Below, piece after piece: positions 54,848 through 63,913 of a stretch of DNA of 64,000 nucleotides. Location of the stretch: positions 2,627,373 through 2,691,372 of the forward strand of contig NZ_KQ033912.1 of NCBI RefSeq assembly GCF_000969835.1. The letters are read 5' to 3'. Position numbers and translations under genes: made by a program. The DNA comes from Parabacteroides goldsteinii DSM 19448 = WAL 12034. Its GTDB lineage: Bacteria; Bacteroidota; Bacteroidia; Bacteroidales; Tannerellaceae. Every line of letters begins with the position of its first letter. Within the stretch, counting starts at the first letter, position 1. The notes under the pieces were generated by a model that was not told the origin of the DNA, searched no databases, and saw only the letters and a list, made by a program, of their open reading frames with translations.

Positions 54848-55945
54848 TTAATACAGATTATCAATTGTTACTTGCATGCCGGTGCGTAGCTGCATCACGC
54901 CCGAAGTGATCAGGGTGTCGCCCGGCTGTATGCCTTTAAGTACCTGTACCTGGCTTTCCGTACGCAGGCCGATCTCTATTTCTGCGGGTTCGGCTACTCC
55001 GTCTTTATACAGGTAAACAACGTTCTTGCCCATTTCCGGAATCAGCGCTTCGCTCGGGATAGCCAACGCATCCTTGATCTCACGCTTGGTGATCTCTACG
55101 GAAGTGTAACGGCCGGGGAAAATGCTTTCGTTCGTATTGGGATACGTGGCGCGCACCTTCAGGGTACGGGTCGTCATGTCCATTTTACTTTCGACGGCAT
55201 ATACTTTCGCGTTGTAATCGCGCATGATACCGTTCGAATCTTCCAGGCGGAAGACGATCATCGTTCCGTTCTTCACATCGTTTGCATATCTTTCGGGAAT
55301 GGAAAATTCAATCTTTAACGGAGATATTTTAGTCAGCTTGGTAATGACGGTCGTCGGAGAGACATAGGCCCCTTCGCTGACCGAGCGCAGACCGATGATC
55401 CCGTCGAAGGGAGCGCGCAGTTCGGTTTGCAGGATATTGGCTTTTACCAGGTCGATGTCGGCCATCAGCTTTTCATACTCAGTCGTTACCTGTTCGTAGG
55501 CCTCTTGGCTGACCGCATCTTTTTCCAGCAAGGTGCGCTGGCGGTATACCCTGTCTTTTGCCAACGGGATCTGGGCTTCCAGCTTCCTGAGCTGTGCCTG
55601 TAAGGGTTTATCGTTGATCTTGGCCAGCAGGTCGCCGGCTTTCACATGCGTTCCTTCGCTGAAATAGATGTTCACCACTTTTCCGGACGATTCGAAGGAT
55701 AAGTCTACTTCTTCGTCGGGAATGATACTGCCAGTACTGATTACTTTGTCGGTCAGTGATTGGAATTTCAACACTTCGGCGTTAATGTTCAGCACTTGTT
55801 TCCGTGCGCCTGTTCCCGGTGCGGGAGCTACAACGGAATCTTTGCCTGATGCTGTCAACTGGTTCTTAACCTGTGGATAAACAATCATTCCTGCAATCAT
55901 CAGGAAGATTGCGGCGGTAACGCCCCACTTCACTCTCTTCGTCAT
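54848..55945 (-). CDS. RND efflux periplasmic adaptor (membrane fusion protein)
   Basis: 365 residues from the ATG at 55945, which starts the signal/anchor TAAIFLMIAGMIVY. The lipoyl/hairpin/beta-barrel order is visible: DLSFESSGKVVNIYFSEGTH, VKAGDLLAKINDKPLQAQ, coiled-coil hairpin (LEAQIPLAKDRVYRQRTLLE), LRAPFDGIIGLRSVSEGAYV. It links the RND pump to the TolC-type protein. First gene of the operon; a TATATTTA box on the minus strand lies at 55986-55993. Confidence 0.93.
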   Translation of the reverse strand: MTKRVKWGVTAAIFLMIAGMIVYPQVKNQLTASGKDSVVAPAPGTGARKQVLNINAEVLKFQSLTDKVISTGSIIPDEEVDLSFESSGKVVNIYFSEGTHVKAGDLLAKINDKPLQAQLRKLEAQIPLAKDRVYRQRTLLEKDAVSQEAYEQVTTEYEKLMADIDLVKANILQTELRAPFDGIIGLRSVSEGAYVSPTTVITKLTKISPLKIEFSIPERYANDVKNGTMIVFRLEDSNGIMRDYNAKVYAVESKMDMTTRTLKVRATYPNTNESIFPGRYTSVEITKREIKDALAIPSEALIPEMGKNVVYLYKDGVAEPAEIEIGLRTESQVQVLKGIQPGDTLITSGVMQLRTGMQVTIDNLY

Positions 55946-55985
55946 ATTTTCAATGGTATCTACTTTAAAACTTATCAATAGGCAT

Positions 55986-55993
55986 GTAAATAT
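55986..55993 (-). promoter_or_regulatory. Candidate -7 box of the efflux operon
   Basis: TATATTTA on the minus strand, one base from TAnnTTTG, 41 bp upstream of the adaptor ATG at 55945. It supports this start over a longer in-frame reading that would include it. Confidence 0.4.
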
Positions 55994-56130
55994 ACACAAC
56001 TCAATCGAGATATAGACAAACGGAATAAAAAAAGGTTTAATCGGGGGTGATAAATATCTCTTTTTTCTTGCGTCTTATTGTATTATTCACTATATTTATA
56101 CCATTGAACAACGCTTAAAATTTAAGACTT

Positions 56131-56367
56131 ATGAAAGAAATGTATTGCGAAAAAACAAATTACAAAAGAGCGTATGGAGTGACCGAATTCGCTCAATTGT
56201 ATTTTCCAGGTCGTACACCGATGGTTGCCTATCAACGTATGTGGGAATGGATACGCACTTCGCGCGGGCTGAAAGAGAAACTGGAAGCTGCCGGATGGGT
56301 GAAATTCCAGAAACTTTACACACCCAAGCAAGTGGCGGTATTGATCGACCATCTGGGAGAGCCTTAA
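56131..56367 (+). CDS. DUF4248 family small protein
   Basis: 78 residues, paralogue of the protein at 20011-20235 (shared YFPG..P..A...MWEWIR.SR.L...LE.AGW.....LYTP.Q...L.DHLGEP). Small, basic, probably DNA-binding by fold analogy with MerR/excisionase proteins. Here it is directly upstream and co-directional with the DUF3987 gene (70 bp gap). Confidence 0.76.
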   Translation: MKEMYCEKTNYKRAYGVTEFAQLYFPGRTPMVAYQRMWEWIRTSRGLKEKLEAAGWVKFQKLYTPKQVAVLIDHLGEP

Positions 56368-56437
56368 TGCACAGACCTTTTACGATCTGTTGCCAATAAT
56401 CATCGCGGCATCCTGTCCGCCCTAAACACTTAGTATT

Positions 56438-58813
56438 ATGAACATGGAATTAAACCAAACCGTTGAATGTACTTTCTTTGCTTCTGCATTCAACGTCAAC
56501 GATCTGCAAATAACAACTTTAGACCAGTACATCGACCAGATCAGAAGTAAAAAGTATGCCTCCGCTATCACCCGCCTCCGTGCCGAATATCTTGCCGGGC
56601 ATACGGAAGAAGGGGATAAGCGTAAAAAGAAACTTCCGTTGCTTGTTGCCGGAGGAATCATGAAAGGGGGACGAAAACGCGAACACCTGGTGCGCTACAG
56701 CCATTGCATCATTGTCGATATCGACGGCGTTCCGACTTCGGCAGAAGATATTCTCCGCCGGGCAGAGGGGTTGCCTTATGTCAAAGCCGGGCATATCAGT
56801 GCTTCGGGCAAAGGCGATAAACTTTTCGTATTGGTGGACAGCGACCTTGATCTTCATTTGCCGGCTTTCGAAACCGTCTGCCGCAAGTTGGAAAACGACC
56901 TGTCCGGCATCGTGATCGATTACTGCGGGAAAGATCCTAACAGGGGATGCTTTGTCAGCTATGACCCTACTGCTTTTTACAAGGAAAAGTCCGAAGTCGT
57001 TCCTGTCAGGGTGGAAGCTCCTCCGGTACCGCAGAAACATGTTCCGGCTTCAGCCATCCCGTCTTCCGACGGAGCACTGGGCAATTATATGGATAAGTTT
57101 GAGACCGACAATTCTTTCTCTTCCGGCAATCGCCATACGTTTGTCATGAAACTTTCGGGGGCCTTGAACGCTGCCGGATTCGAAGAGTCCGAAGTGAAAA
57201 GAGAATGCCTGAGCCGCTACGTGGAACCGGGTTTTACGGAAAAAGAGGTTGCCGGTATCGTTTCGGATATCTATACCCGTTATCGTTCGTCCCACGGAAG
57301 CAACCCTTATTGCCCTCCCGAGCACCGGAAACCGCATCAAAAACTCAAAAGCCCCAAAAGTTTACCTGATCGTCCCGATTGCGAAGAAACGGACGGATTT
57401 GATGATGGAGGCATTGATATAGAACCGGATGGAACCCTTCTTCCTCCTTTCCGGGAAGAGTTTTTCCAGTCGTTACCGTCCCTTATCCGGGACATTCTGA
57501 CGTATGCCCGCGATGATACCGAGCGAAGCGTCCTTTTGTTGTCGTCGCTGGCCATGTTGAGCAGCGTAACGCCCCATGTGCAGGGTTCCTTTGCGCGGAA
57601 AGAGTATCAGGCTCCTTTTTACGGAGTAGTGATCGGCGAATCCGGAAGCGGGAAGGGCTGTGTCGCATCCCTTTTTAAGCTGATCGCTTCGTGGCAACGC
57701 TATGTGTACGACAATTCACGTTGCGAGGTGAAGGAATATTTGAAGAAAAAGGAAGAGTATGAATTGTATCAGAAGTTACTGTTGCGTTCGGGAGGAAAGA
57801 AACCGGCCGGACTGGCTCCCGAAAATCCGGAACCGATAAAACAGATGAACCTGAATATCTCCGGTTATACCTCGCTGGCGCGTATGATCGAGCAACTGGA
57901 AACGAACAGCCATTATGCTTCCTGCCTGTTTGAAACCGAGATGGAGGCGGTGACCAATACACTGTTTCAGGAGTATGGCAACTATGGTTATCTGCTGAAC
58001 CAGGCGGCCCATCACGAACGGATCGGCAATTCCACCAAGACGAACGGTTCCCTGCTGGCTTCTTATCCGTTGCTGAGCATGTTGCTGACGGGTACGCCGG
58101 AGATGTTCCGTCGTCTGGTTCCTTCGGCGGAAAGCGGTTTGTTCAGCCGTTTGATGGTCTATAAGATTGCCGGGCACGGTGAATACCGTCCGCTTACATC
58201 GGAAGATGACACTCCGGCGGCAGCCCATTATTTCGATAGCCTGGCGGAGCGGGTACTGGATATCGGCGTGCATCTGGACAAGCATCCTACCTGGGTTCAT
58301 TTCAGTGATACGCAGCGTAAACGGCTGAACCGTTATTTCAAACAAGAATATAATAACGTACGTGTGTTCGGGCATGAAGATGTGGCTTCCGCCGTGTTGC
58401 GTTACCGGCTGGCTATCTTTCGTATTGGTATGGTGCTCACGGCGATTCGCAAAGGGGAGGCACTGAGTGAGGAAAAAGATTGGGTGATCCGTGACGATGA
58501 TTTCGAAGTGGCTTTTCATATCGGTACGATCTGTTTACAACACACCTATGTGGTGAGCACTTCCCTGAAGAGGAATAAAAAGGAGTTGCGTTATAAAATG
58601 CCATTCACTTCGCAGAAAATCTTTGCCGAGATGCCGCTAAAATTCAAGCGTGCGGAGATTCGTGACGCGGGACATGTCCTCCTTCTTAGCAAATCTTCGG
58701 TCGACCGCTTATTGACTTCGGCTGAGAAAAACGGGTTAATCATTTCATTAGGAGCCGGTTATTTTCATAAAACGACCAAAGGCCGGGAGATTACCGTACC
58801 GATAATACCTTAG
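56438..58813 (+). CDS. BT4734-like N-terminal / DUF3987 primase-helicase-like protein
   Basis: 791 residues. N-terminal BT4734-like domain with HCIIVDIDGVPTSAEDIL, HISASGKGDKLFVLVDSD and DYCGKDPNRGCFVSYDP, then a PriCT-like helical region (about 215-290), a linker, and DUF3987 with a well-preserved Walker A loop GESGSGKG (about residue 403). The order primase-like then P-loop helicase-like resembles replication proteins of mobile elements. Function unproven. It follows DUF4248 and precedes the second surface-protein element. The linker carries a 16-bp sequence repeated in inverted form just after the stop. Confidence 0.85.
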   Translation: MNMELNQTVECTFFASAFNVNDLQITTLDQYIDQIRSKKYASAITRLRAEYLAGHTEEGDKRKKKLPLLVAGGIMKGGRKREHLVRYSHCIIVDIDGVPTSAEDILRRAEGLPYVKAGHISASGKGDKLFVLVDSDLDLHLPAFETVCRKLENDLSGIVIDYCGKDPNRGCFVSYDPTAFYKEKSEVVPVRVEAPPVPQKHVPASAIPSSDGALGNYMDKFETDNSFSSGNRHTFVMKLSGALNAAGFEESEVKRECLSRYVEPGFTEKEVAGIVSDIYTRYRSSHGSNPYCPPEHRKPHQKLKSPKSLPDRPDCEETDGFDDGGIDIEPDGTLLPPFREEFFQSLPSLIRDILTYARDDTERSVLLLSSLAMLSSVTPHVQGSFARKEYQAPFYGVVIGESGSGKGCVASLFKLIASWQRYVYDNSRCEVKEYLKKKEEYELYQKLLLRSGGKKPAGLAPENPEPIKQMNLNISGYTSLARMIEQLETNSHYASCLFETEMEAVTNTLFQEYGNYGYLLNQAAHHERIGNSTKTNGSLLASYPLLSMLLTGTPEMFRRLVPSAESGLFSRLMVYKIAGHGEYRPLTSEDDTPAAAHYFDSLAERVLDIGVHLDKHPTWVHFSDTQRKRLNRYFKQEYNNVRVFGHEDVASAVLRYRLAIFRIGMVLTAIRKGEALSEEKDWVIRDDDFEVAFHIGTICLQHTYVVSTSLKRNKKELRYKMPFTSQKIFAEMPLKFKRAEIRDAGHVLLLSKSSVDRLLTSAEKNGLIISLGAGYFHKTTKGREITVPIIP

Positions 58814-58833
58814 GGAATTTTTGAGGCTTTTGA
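57345..58833. repeat. 16-bp imperfect inverted repeat bracketing the DUF3987 half of the second gene
   Basis: 57345-57360 (TCAAAAGCCCCAAAAG, coding, linker) and 58818-58833 (reverse complement TCAAAAGCCTCAAAAA, 5 bp after the stop) match at 14 of 16 positions. By itself this could be chance; its location mirrors the perfect 39-bp pair in the first DUF3987 gene. Confidence 0.4.
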
Positions 58834-58885
58834 CGCAATTAACTGTAGTTAACAATCACTTTCCCAAAACCCCCTTTTCTCCCAA

Positions 58886-58972
58886 CGGGTAGTAACTGGT
58901 CTGAAAACGAGTAGGCATCGGGGTTCTGACGGGTAGGCAGCCATTTCTGATGGGTAGGCACCGGATAGGATA
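58886..58972. repeat. Four tandem repeats of about 22 bp
   Basis: Units begin at 58886, 58908, 58930 and 58951 with the core CGGGTAGGCA (first copy degenerate, CGGGTAGTAA). The region 58814-59029 has no gene. The repeat lies between the DUF3987 gene and the invertible element. Confidence 0.65.
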
Positions 58973-59029
58973 TTCCTGAAAGGTGAGATTTATGTATGCT
59001 TTGAAATATAAAGTATATGTGGAAAATTG

Positions 59030-59238
59030 AATGACTAAAAAAAACGTTCCTTTTTTCTCGCCAGCAAAGTTACCACATTCTTTTAATCCTCCAATCATTT
59101 TCAAAATATTTTTTTCTTTCCTATATCCTTTCTTATCAACAGAATAGCAAAGTGAGTACGAAAATCGCTCTTTTGAACACAAAGATAAAAGAAGCGAAAA
59201 ACAATGGCGAGAAAAAAGGAACGTTTTCTCTAGTCATT
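59030..59238. repeat. Second invertible-promoter-like element: 34-bp inverted repeats around a 141-bp spacer
   Basis: The left arm 59030-59063 (AATGACTAAAAAAAACGTTC...) and the right arm 59205-59238 are reverse complements at 32 of 34 positions and nearly identical to the arms at 9531-9740. The spacer differs at many positions but keeps the TTTG-N21-TACTCACTTTG motif. It lies 60 bp before the surface-protein ATG. Confidence 0.82.
59148..59183 (-). promoter_or_regulatory. Candidate promoter inside the second invertible spacer, pointing away from the gene
   Basis: On the minus strand: TTTG (59180-59183), 21 bp, TACTCACTTTG (59148-59158). Equivalent to 9650-9685. In the assembled orientation it does not face the gene it would control. 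Confidence 0.45.
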
Positions 59239-59298
59239 CTTATAGAATCAATCAAATTTGAGACATATAAATAAAGTATTAATTTTAAATTTTTTCGT

Positions 59299-62200
59299 AT
59301 GCGAAACTTTACTAAAACAAAAGTGCTAACTCTTAGCGCTATGTTGGTTTTGGGCTCAGCATCGGTATTTGGACAGGTAGATGGTGCTCCTACATGGGAT
59401 AACACCAAATATCTAGGTTTGACTGCTGCTCAAAAACCTATTTTGTATGAAGCTGAAGGTAATGACGTTCTGCCGGGTTTCCCTGGTAAGGCTTTAAAAA
59501 CTGTAGATGGAAAGAAAGTTTGGGGTAATGGTGTTTATTTCCGTGCTTTTAATGGAACTGCTACTACAGCTAATGTATATTATCCCAATATTACCGAAAA
59601 GCCGACAAATAATTATACTACTACTACAGTATGGCAAAGTGGTACTGATTCTTTAGGTATCTTCTTGGGTGACAGTCAGAGTGGTGAGTTGATGTTCGAT
59701 TTGTCTACTAAATACATGACAAATGTACGTGAACTGAAAGTTAAGTTAAGTGCTGAGAACTTCGGTTTGGCTGCAACTTCTTCTGCTGATTGGCATATTA
59801 AAATTGCTGTATTTGATTTGGAAGGTAATCCAGTAAAGAGAAGTGAAATATTGAAAAATGGTTCTGCTTCTGCTAATGCTGAATTTAAATCTGACGGTGC
59901 AATCTTTAAAACAGGAGCTGCTGATGTAGAAGATAAAGTAATCAATTTGTTCGATGTTGTAACTGATCCGATTACTGATGCAAGAATGTTTATTGAAGGT
60001 TCTTTGGATAATAAGTTGATCCAGGTGACCTTGTGGTCTGATTTTGTTGCAATTAAGGATGTAGAAGAAACTGGTTCTAAGAGCCATTTTGCTCCGGCAT
60101 TGGTTGTTAGCGGTTTTGCTATGAATTTCGATGAACCGACTTTGGCTTTGACTGCTGATGTAACATCTTTTGAAGCTGGTTTAGGATTAAAGAGCTGTAC
60201 ATCTGGTACTTTGGCGTTGAGCGCAGAAAATGTTAAGTTGCCTGCTCAAACAACTGCTGAAGATGCTTTTGTATGGACAAACGTAACAAATAACAACGAT
60301 GTTGTTCGTGCTGAATTTGAAAAAGAATCAGATGGCGTTAAGTTGGAAGATGAAGTAACATATGATTTCCAACCGAAATCAATCGCTACTTTCTCTGGAA
60401 AATATGCTGCTAAGTTACCAGAAACAGATGTATTGAATCCTATCCGTTTGTCTGCTGAAACAGGATTAATTTCTGCAAACTCTGTTCCTGAATTAGCTTT
60501 TGCTAAAGATCATATCTTTTTCAATGAAAATTGCCAGACACAAGAAGTAGAAGTTGTGGGTAAGAATATTCCTGATCAGAAAGTATATCCGATGGATTTC
60601 TTGGCATATGAAAAGATGACTTCTGATCAGTGGACTTCATATGGTAAAGTGAAAATAACTGACGGTATTAAATATTCTTCATGTGGTGTAATAGAAGAAG
60701 GTTCTAAATTGACTTTAGCGTTGAGAGAATGGACTAACGACATCACTCGTGAAGAAGCATGGAAAATCGCAGTGAATGCAGACTACAAACCATTAGGTTT
60801 TGATGCTTATGGAAAATTCGGCTGGACATTGGCTGCTGCTAGAGTTGGCGCATTGTGGTTGACTTATGAAGGCGAAAACTTTGACGGTACAGTAGGTCGT
60901 TATACTGCCGACAATGTATTCTTTGCTCCTTATAATAAGAAAGATGCATTGGATAACTCTCGTTATGCTTCACGTGTTAAGAAATTGGTGTTGCATGGTA
61001 GCGAATTGAAACCTACAGGAAATGACGGTATCGCTAAAATTCGTGTAACTTTACAGAATATTGCAAATGCAAACCAGAATGATACAGATAACCAGGAATT
61101 CCGTTTCAAATTGAGCGAAGATGGTGCTTGGGTAAATAACAATACGGATACATTGGAAATCAGCATCAATACATTGGACGATGCTAAGATGAAGCAGTTC
61201 CGTGAAGAAGGTCTTCCTATTTACGTACAGTTCGTTCCGAATAAGGATGGCTTCTTGGATCCTGAAAAAGCAAATGTAAAAGAATGGAATCCTGATACAT
61301 ATGAATTGCAAGTTTGGGCTGTAGGTGTTGAGTCTGAAAGCAATTGCCCGTTATGTGGTGTTGGTGTAGTTGCTGGTTTATATGGTGATACTCGTGCTAA
61401 TCTGTGGAGTAATATCAATAACTTGAGCCTCATCGAAGAAATGCACAATTCTTATCGTCCTTCATTTGGAACAAATTTACCGAACTTAGTATATCCTGAA
61501 TTCCAGAAGTATTTTGGTAAGGTATATCAGGATGAATGTGATTATGTAAACCCATTGGCAGTAGACTCATTCTACGTAGCTGGTTACAACTTGGAACAAG
61601 TAGTTAATGTAACTCGTAAAGCGAATGTAAACGCATATCCGAATGCATTTACTTATGTAATCAAGGATATGTTGAATGGTGGTGCAGCTGTTGATAAACT
61701 GACTCCGAACCAATATGGTGAAGTGTTAGGTTTAGTGGTTGTAACATTCAATCAAGCAACTAAAAACGGAGCTATGCATAGAGCTGAAGATTTGTTCACT
61801 GTTAAGTCTAACGAAAATGTAATGACTTGGACAGACGGTGAATTGAATCCGTTAGAACAGTTTAATTATATGCATTATGTAAATGAAGGTGGAGTATATG
61901 GTTTCATTTACAAACCGGAAATTACAATCACTCCTGCTGGAGACATCACTGCTAATGTAGATGAAGAAGCTAATGTGAATGTTGTTATCGAAGGTAAAGA
62001 ATTCAACCCGCTGACTGCAACAGAAGCTATTAAGGTTTCTTTGGGTACAGTAAATTATGATAATCCATTTACTTTGACAGCTCCGGCAAATGTGAAAGTT
62101 GATGTGAACGGTTCTTTCACTGCTACAGCTACTGTTAAGTATGCTCCGACTGCTGCTACTGCTTGTGCAAAAGAAAATGTAGTGATCGTAGAGGCTAACT

Positions 62201-63399
62201 GCTTAACGAATGATTTGGCAATTGCTGGAGAACCGACTGTTGGAGATGAACTTCCTGTATTGCAACCGATGGTACACGGTGATATCGACGGTGCAACAGC
62301 TGTCTTGAAATGGAAAGGTATTCCGGGTGCTGACTATTATGTAGTACAGGTAGGTCACTTGGCTCCGAAGAATACATCTAAGAATGTCTTCATGTCTGAA
62401 GTATTGGCTAAGAGCAAAGGTTCTAACCAGAATAGTGATATTTTGTCTGTAGAGTTGTTCAACGGTACAGGTAAAGTAATCAATCCTAAAATGATTGTTA
62501 ACTATTATCTGAAAGTAGTTCGTACAGATAAAGCTGGTGACGAAGAAGTATATTATGGTCACTTCAAGAATACAACTATCAATACATTCGATCTGCAAGG
62601 CGGTTGGACAAACAGTGCTGTGATCATCAGTGAATTCCGCGATAAGAAGGGTACAGATGAAAACGCAGGTAACCTTGTAAACATCGCAATTAGCGATCAG
62701 TATCGTTATAATGTATATCTGATGGAAGGTGAAAATCAGATCGACGTCTTCACATTCGGTGAAGCTGGTGCTCACTTAGCACGTAAGGCTTATAACGGTA
62801 TGCCTGAAAACCAGGGTGAATTCAACATCACTGACTGGGAAACTATCAATACTTCTTTAGTTGATGGCAACGGTATTGCTTCTTATTGGTGGGAAGGTCC
62901 TGAAAACGTAGAGTTCAACTTGGTTGATGGTGCGGAATCTGTAAAAATTCATGCTGGTAACGAAGCTAACTATACGAAGGATGGCAAATACTTAACTGTA
63001 AATGTTAAGAACATGAAGCCGAATAGCTTGTATGATGTAACAGTTACAGCTTATCATCCTTGTCTGTTTGCTGATGGTAAAACTTTGTTAGCACAAGAGT
63101 TCATTCCTACTTCTCAGTTCGTTGGAGACAATGTAGGTGAAATCGAAATCGAAGTTGGCAAGGAAGGTACTGTTACAGCTAACGATGAAATCAATGCTTC
63201 TGCTGTGAAGGTTGTTGCTGGCGAAGGTCAGATCACAATTGTTGGTGCAGCAGGCAAGAGAGTAGCTATCAACAATCTGCTGGGTCAGACAATTGCTAAT
63301 ACTGTTATCACTTCTGATGACGCTGTTATCAAAGCTCCTGCAGGTATAGTTGTAGTAGCTGTTGAAGGAGAGACAACAGTTAAAGCTATCGTAAAATAA
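59299..63399 (+). CDS. Giant secreted surface protein with DUF6383-type C-terminal domain (S-layer-like), second copy
   Basis: 1366 residues. Signal peptide (VLTLSAMLVLGSASVFGQ). The body has no recognised domain; beta-sandwich-like segments are suggested. The final 70 residues (SAVKVVAGEGQITIVGAAGK...PAGIVVVAVEGETTVKAIVK) are close to those of the protein at 9817. Codon use is visibly more AT-rich than in the core genes, with heavy use of GCT and GTT. The same upstream element and the same 3' region as the first copy define a gene family with a diversified body and conserved ends. Likely a T9SS cargo. Confidence 0.85.
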   Translation: MRNFTKTKVLTLSAMLVLGSASVFGQVDGAPTWDNTKYLGLTAAQKPILYEAEGNDVLPGFPGKALKTVDGKKVWGNGVYFRAFNGTATTANVYYPNITEKPTNNYTTTTVWQSGTDSLGIFLGDSQSGELMFDLSTKYMTNVRELKVKLSAENFGLAATSSADWHIKIAVFDLEGNPVKRSEILKNGSASANAEFKSDGAIFKTGAADVEDKVINLFDVVTDPITDARMFIEGSLDNKLIQVTLWSDFVAIKDVEETGSKSHFAPALVVSGFAMNFDEPTLALTADVTSFEAGLGLKSCTSGTLALSAENVKLPAQTTAEDAFVWTNVTNNNDVVRAEFEKESDGVKLEDEVTYDFQPKSIATFSGKYAAKLPETDVLNPIRLSAETGLISANSVPELAFAKDHIFFNENCQTQEVEVVGKNIPDQKVYPMDFLAYEKMTSDQWTSYGKVKITDGIKYSSCGVIEEGSKLTLALREWTNDITREEAWKIAVNADYKPLGFDAYGKFGWTLAAARVGALWLTYEGENFDGTVGRYTADNVFFAPYNKKDALDNSRYASRVKKLVLHGSELKPTGNDGIAKIRVTLQNIANANQNDTDNQEFRFKLSEDGAWVNNNTDTLEISINTLDDAKMKQFREEGLPIYVQFVPNKDGFLDPEKANVKEWNPDTYELQVWAVGVESESNCPLCGVGVVAGLYGDTRANLWSNINNLSLIEEMHNSYRPSFGTNLPNLVYPEFQKYFGKVYQDECDYVNPLAVDSFYVAGYNLEQVVNVTRKANVNAYPNAFTYVIKDMLNGGAAVDKLTPNQYGEVLGLVVVTFNQATKNGAMHRAEDLFTVKSNENVMTWTDGELNPLEQFNYMHYVNEGGVYGFIYKPEITITPAGDITANVDEEANVNVVIEGKEFNPLTATEAIKVSLGTVNYDNPFTLTAPANVKVDVNGSFTATATVKYAPTAATACAKENVVIVEANCLTNDLAIAGEPTVGDELPVLQPMVHGDIDGATAVLKWKGIPGADYYVVQVGHLAPKNTSKNVFMSEVLAKSKGSNQNSDILSVELFNGTGKVINPKMIVNYYLKVVRTDKAGDEEVYYGHFKNTTINTFDLQGGWTNSAVIISEFRDKKGTDENAGNLVNIAISDQYRYNVYLMEGENQIDVFTFGEAGAHLARKAYNGMPENQGEFNITDWETINTSLVDGNGIASYWWEGPENVEFNLVDGAESVKIHAGNEANYTKDGKYLTVNVKNMKPNSLYDVTVTAYHPCLFADGKTLLAQEFIPTSQFVGDNVGEIEIEVGKEGTVTANDEINASAVKVVAGEGQITIVGAAGKRVAINNLLGQTIANTVITSDDAVIKAPAGIVVVAVEGETTVKAIVK

Positions 63400-63453
63400 G
63401 AAATTATTTATAATCAATAAATTAGAGTTGACTGCGCGATTCCGTAAGGAATT

Positions 63454-63554
63454 AATTAACCTGCGACAGGCGAACAAGTGGTCATATTAATACTAAAGTA
63501 ATGAAATAAAGTTCTTCTGTTCTACCTCTGTGAAGAGTGAAAACAGACAAAAAC
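63454..63554 (+). ncRNA. Conserved 3' UTR segment or candidate sRNA after the second surface-protein gene
   Basis: About 93% identical to 14421-14522, with seven differences in about 105 positions. The hairpin before it (ATTCC/GGAAT near 63440-63453) has a different sequence from its counterpart. Confidence 0.4.
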
Positions 63555-63586
63555 AAAGCCCCGGCAGAATTTCCTGTCGGGGCTTT
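63555..63586 (+). terminator. Rho-independent terminator after the second surface-protein gene
   Basis: AAAGCCCCGGCAG (63555-63567) pairs with CTGTCGGGGCTTT (63574-63586) with one G-T-type mismatch and a 6-base loop. Confidence 0.75.
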
Positions 63587-63637
63587 CGTATGAAATAGGG
63601 AAACAGTGGAGGATCACTGAAGAAAAGTTCTAAAGTA

Positions 63638-63669
63638 CTTGCGTATATACAATTGTATATGTAGCTTTG
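63638..63669 (+). promoter_or_regulatory. Promoter of the small-ORF operon at the right edge
   Basis: CTTG (63638-63641), 20 bp, then TAGCTTTG (63662-63669), an exact -7 consensus match, 44 bp before the ATG at 63713. Confidence 0.55.
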
Positions 63670-63712
63670 CAGTGTCTGAAAGAACAAAACATTAACTATA
63701 AAAAATTATACA

Positions 63713-63877
63713 ATGATAAATGAAGAAATTGACGAACAGATCCGGTATCTAAATGAAGAGTTGATACCTTATCTCTTGAGGTATTATAAGTCCCTTGGAC
63801 TTTCGGAGAGAGAACAACAAATAAAACTGGATATGTTGCTGGAAGAAATAATCCGGCTGAGAAATTTAAAGAAGTGA
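63713..63877 (+). CDS. 54-residue hypothetical protein
   Basis: ATG at 63713 to TGA at 63877. The product is highly charged and helical (MINEEIDEQIRYLNEELIPY, then ending EEIIRLRNLKK). A good promoter lies just upstream and another co-directional ORF starts 36 bp after its stop. No family recognised. Confidence 0.5.
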   Translation: MINEEIDEQIRYLNEELIPYLLRYYKSLGLSEREQQIKLDMLLEEIIRLRNLKK

Positions 63878-63913
63878 AACGACACTCCTTTACGGAGTAA
63901 ATATCATAATAAT

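Noticed and set aside
63493..63687. Minus-strand frames after both surface-protein genes with a similar end (SLFTEVEQKNFISLL)
   Set aside because: The similarity comes from the conserved 3' non-coding segment; the frames read through the terminator and share nothing upstream.
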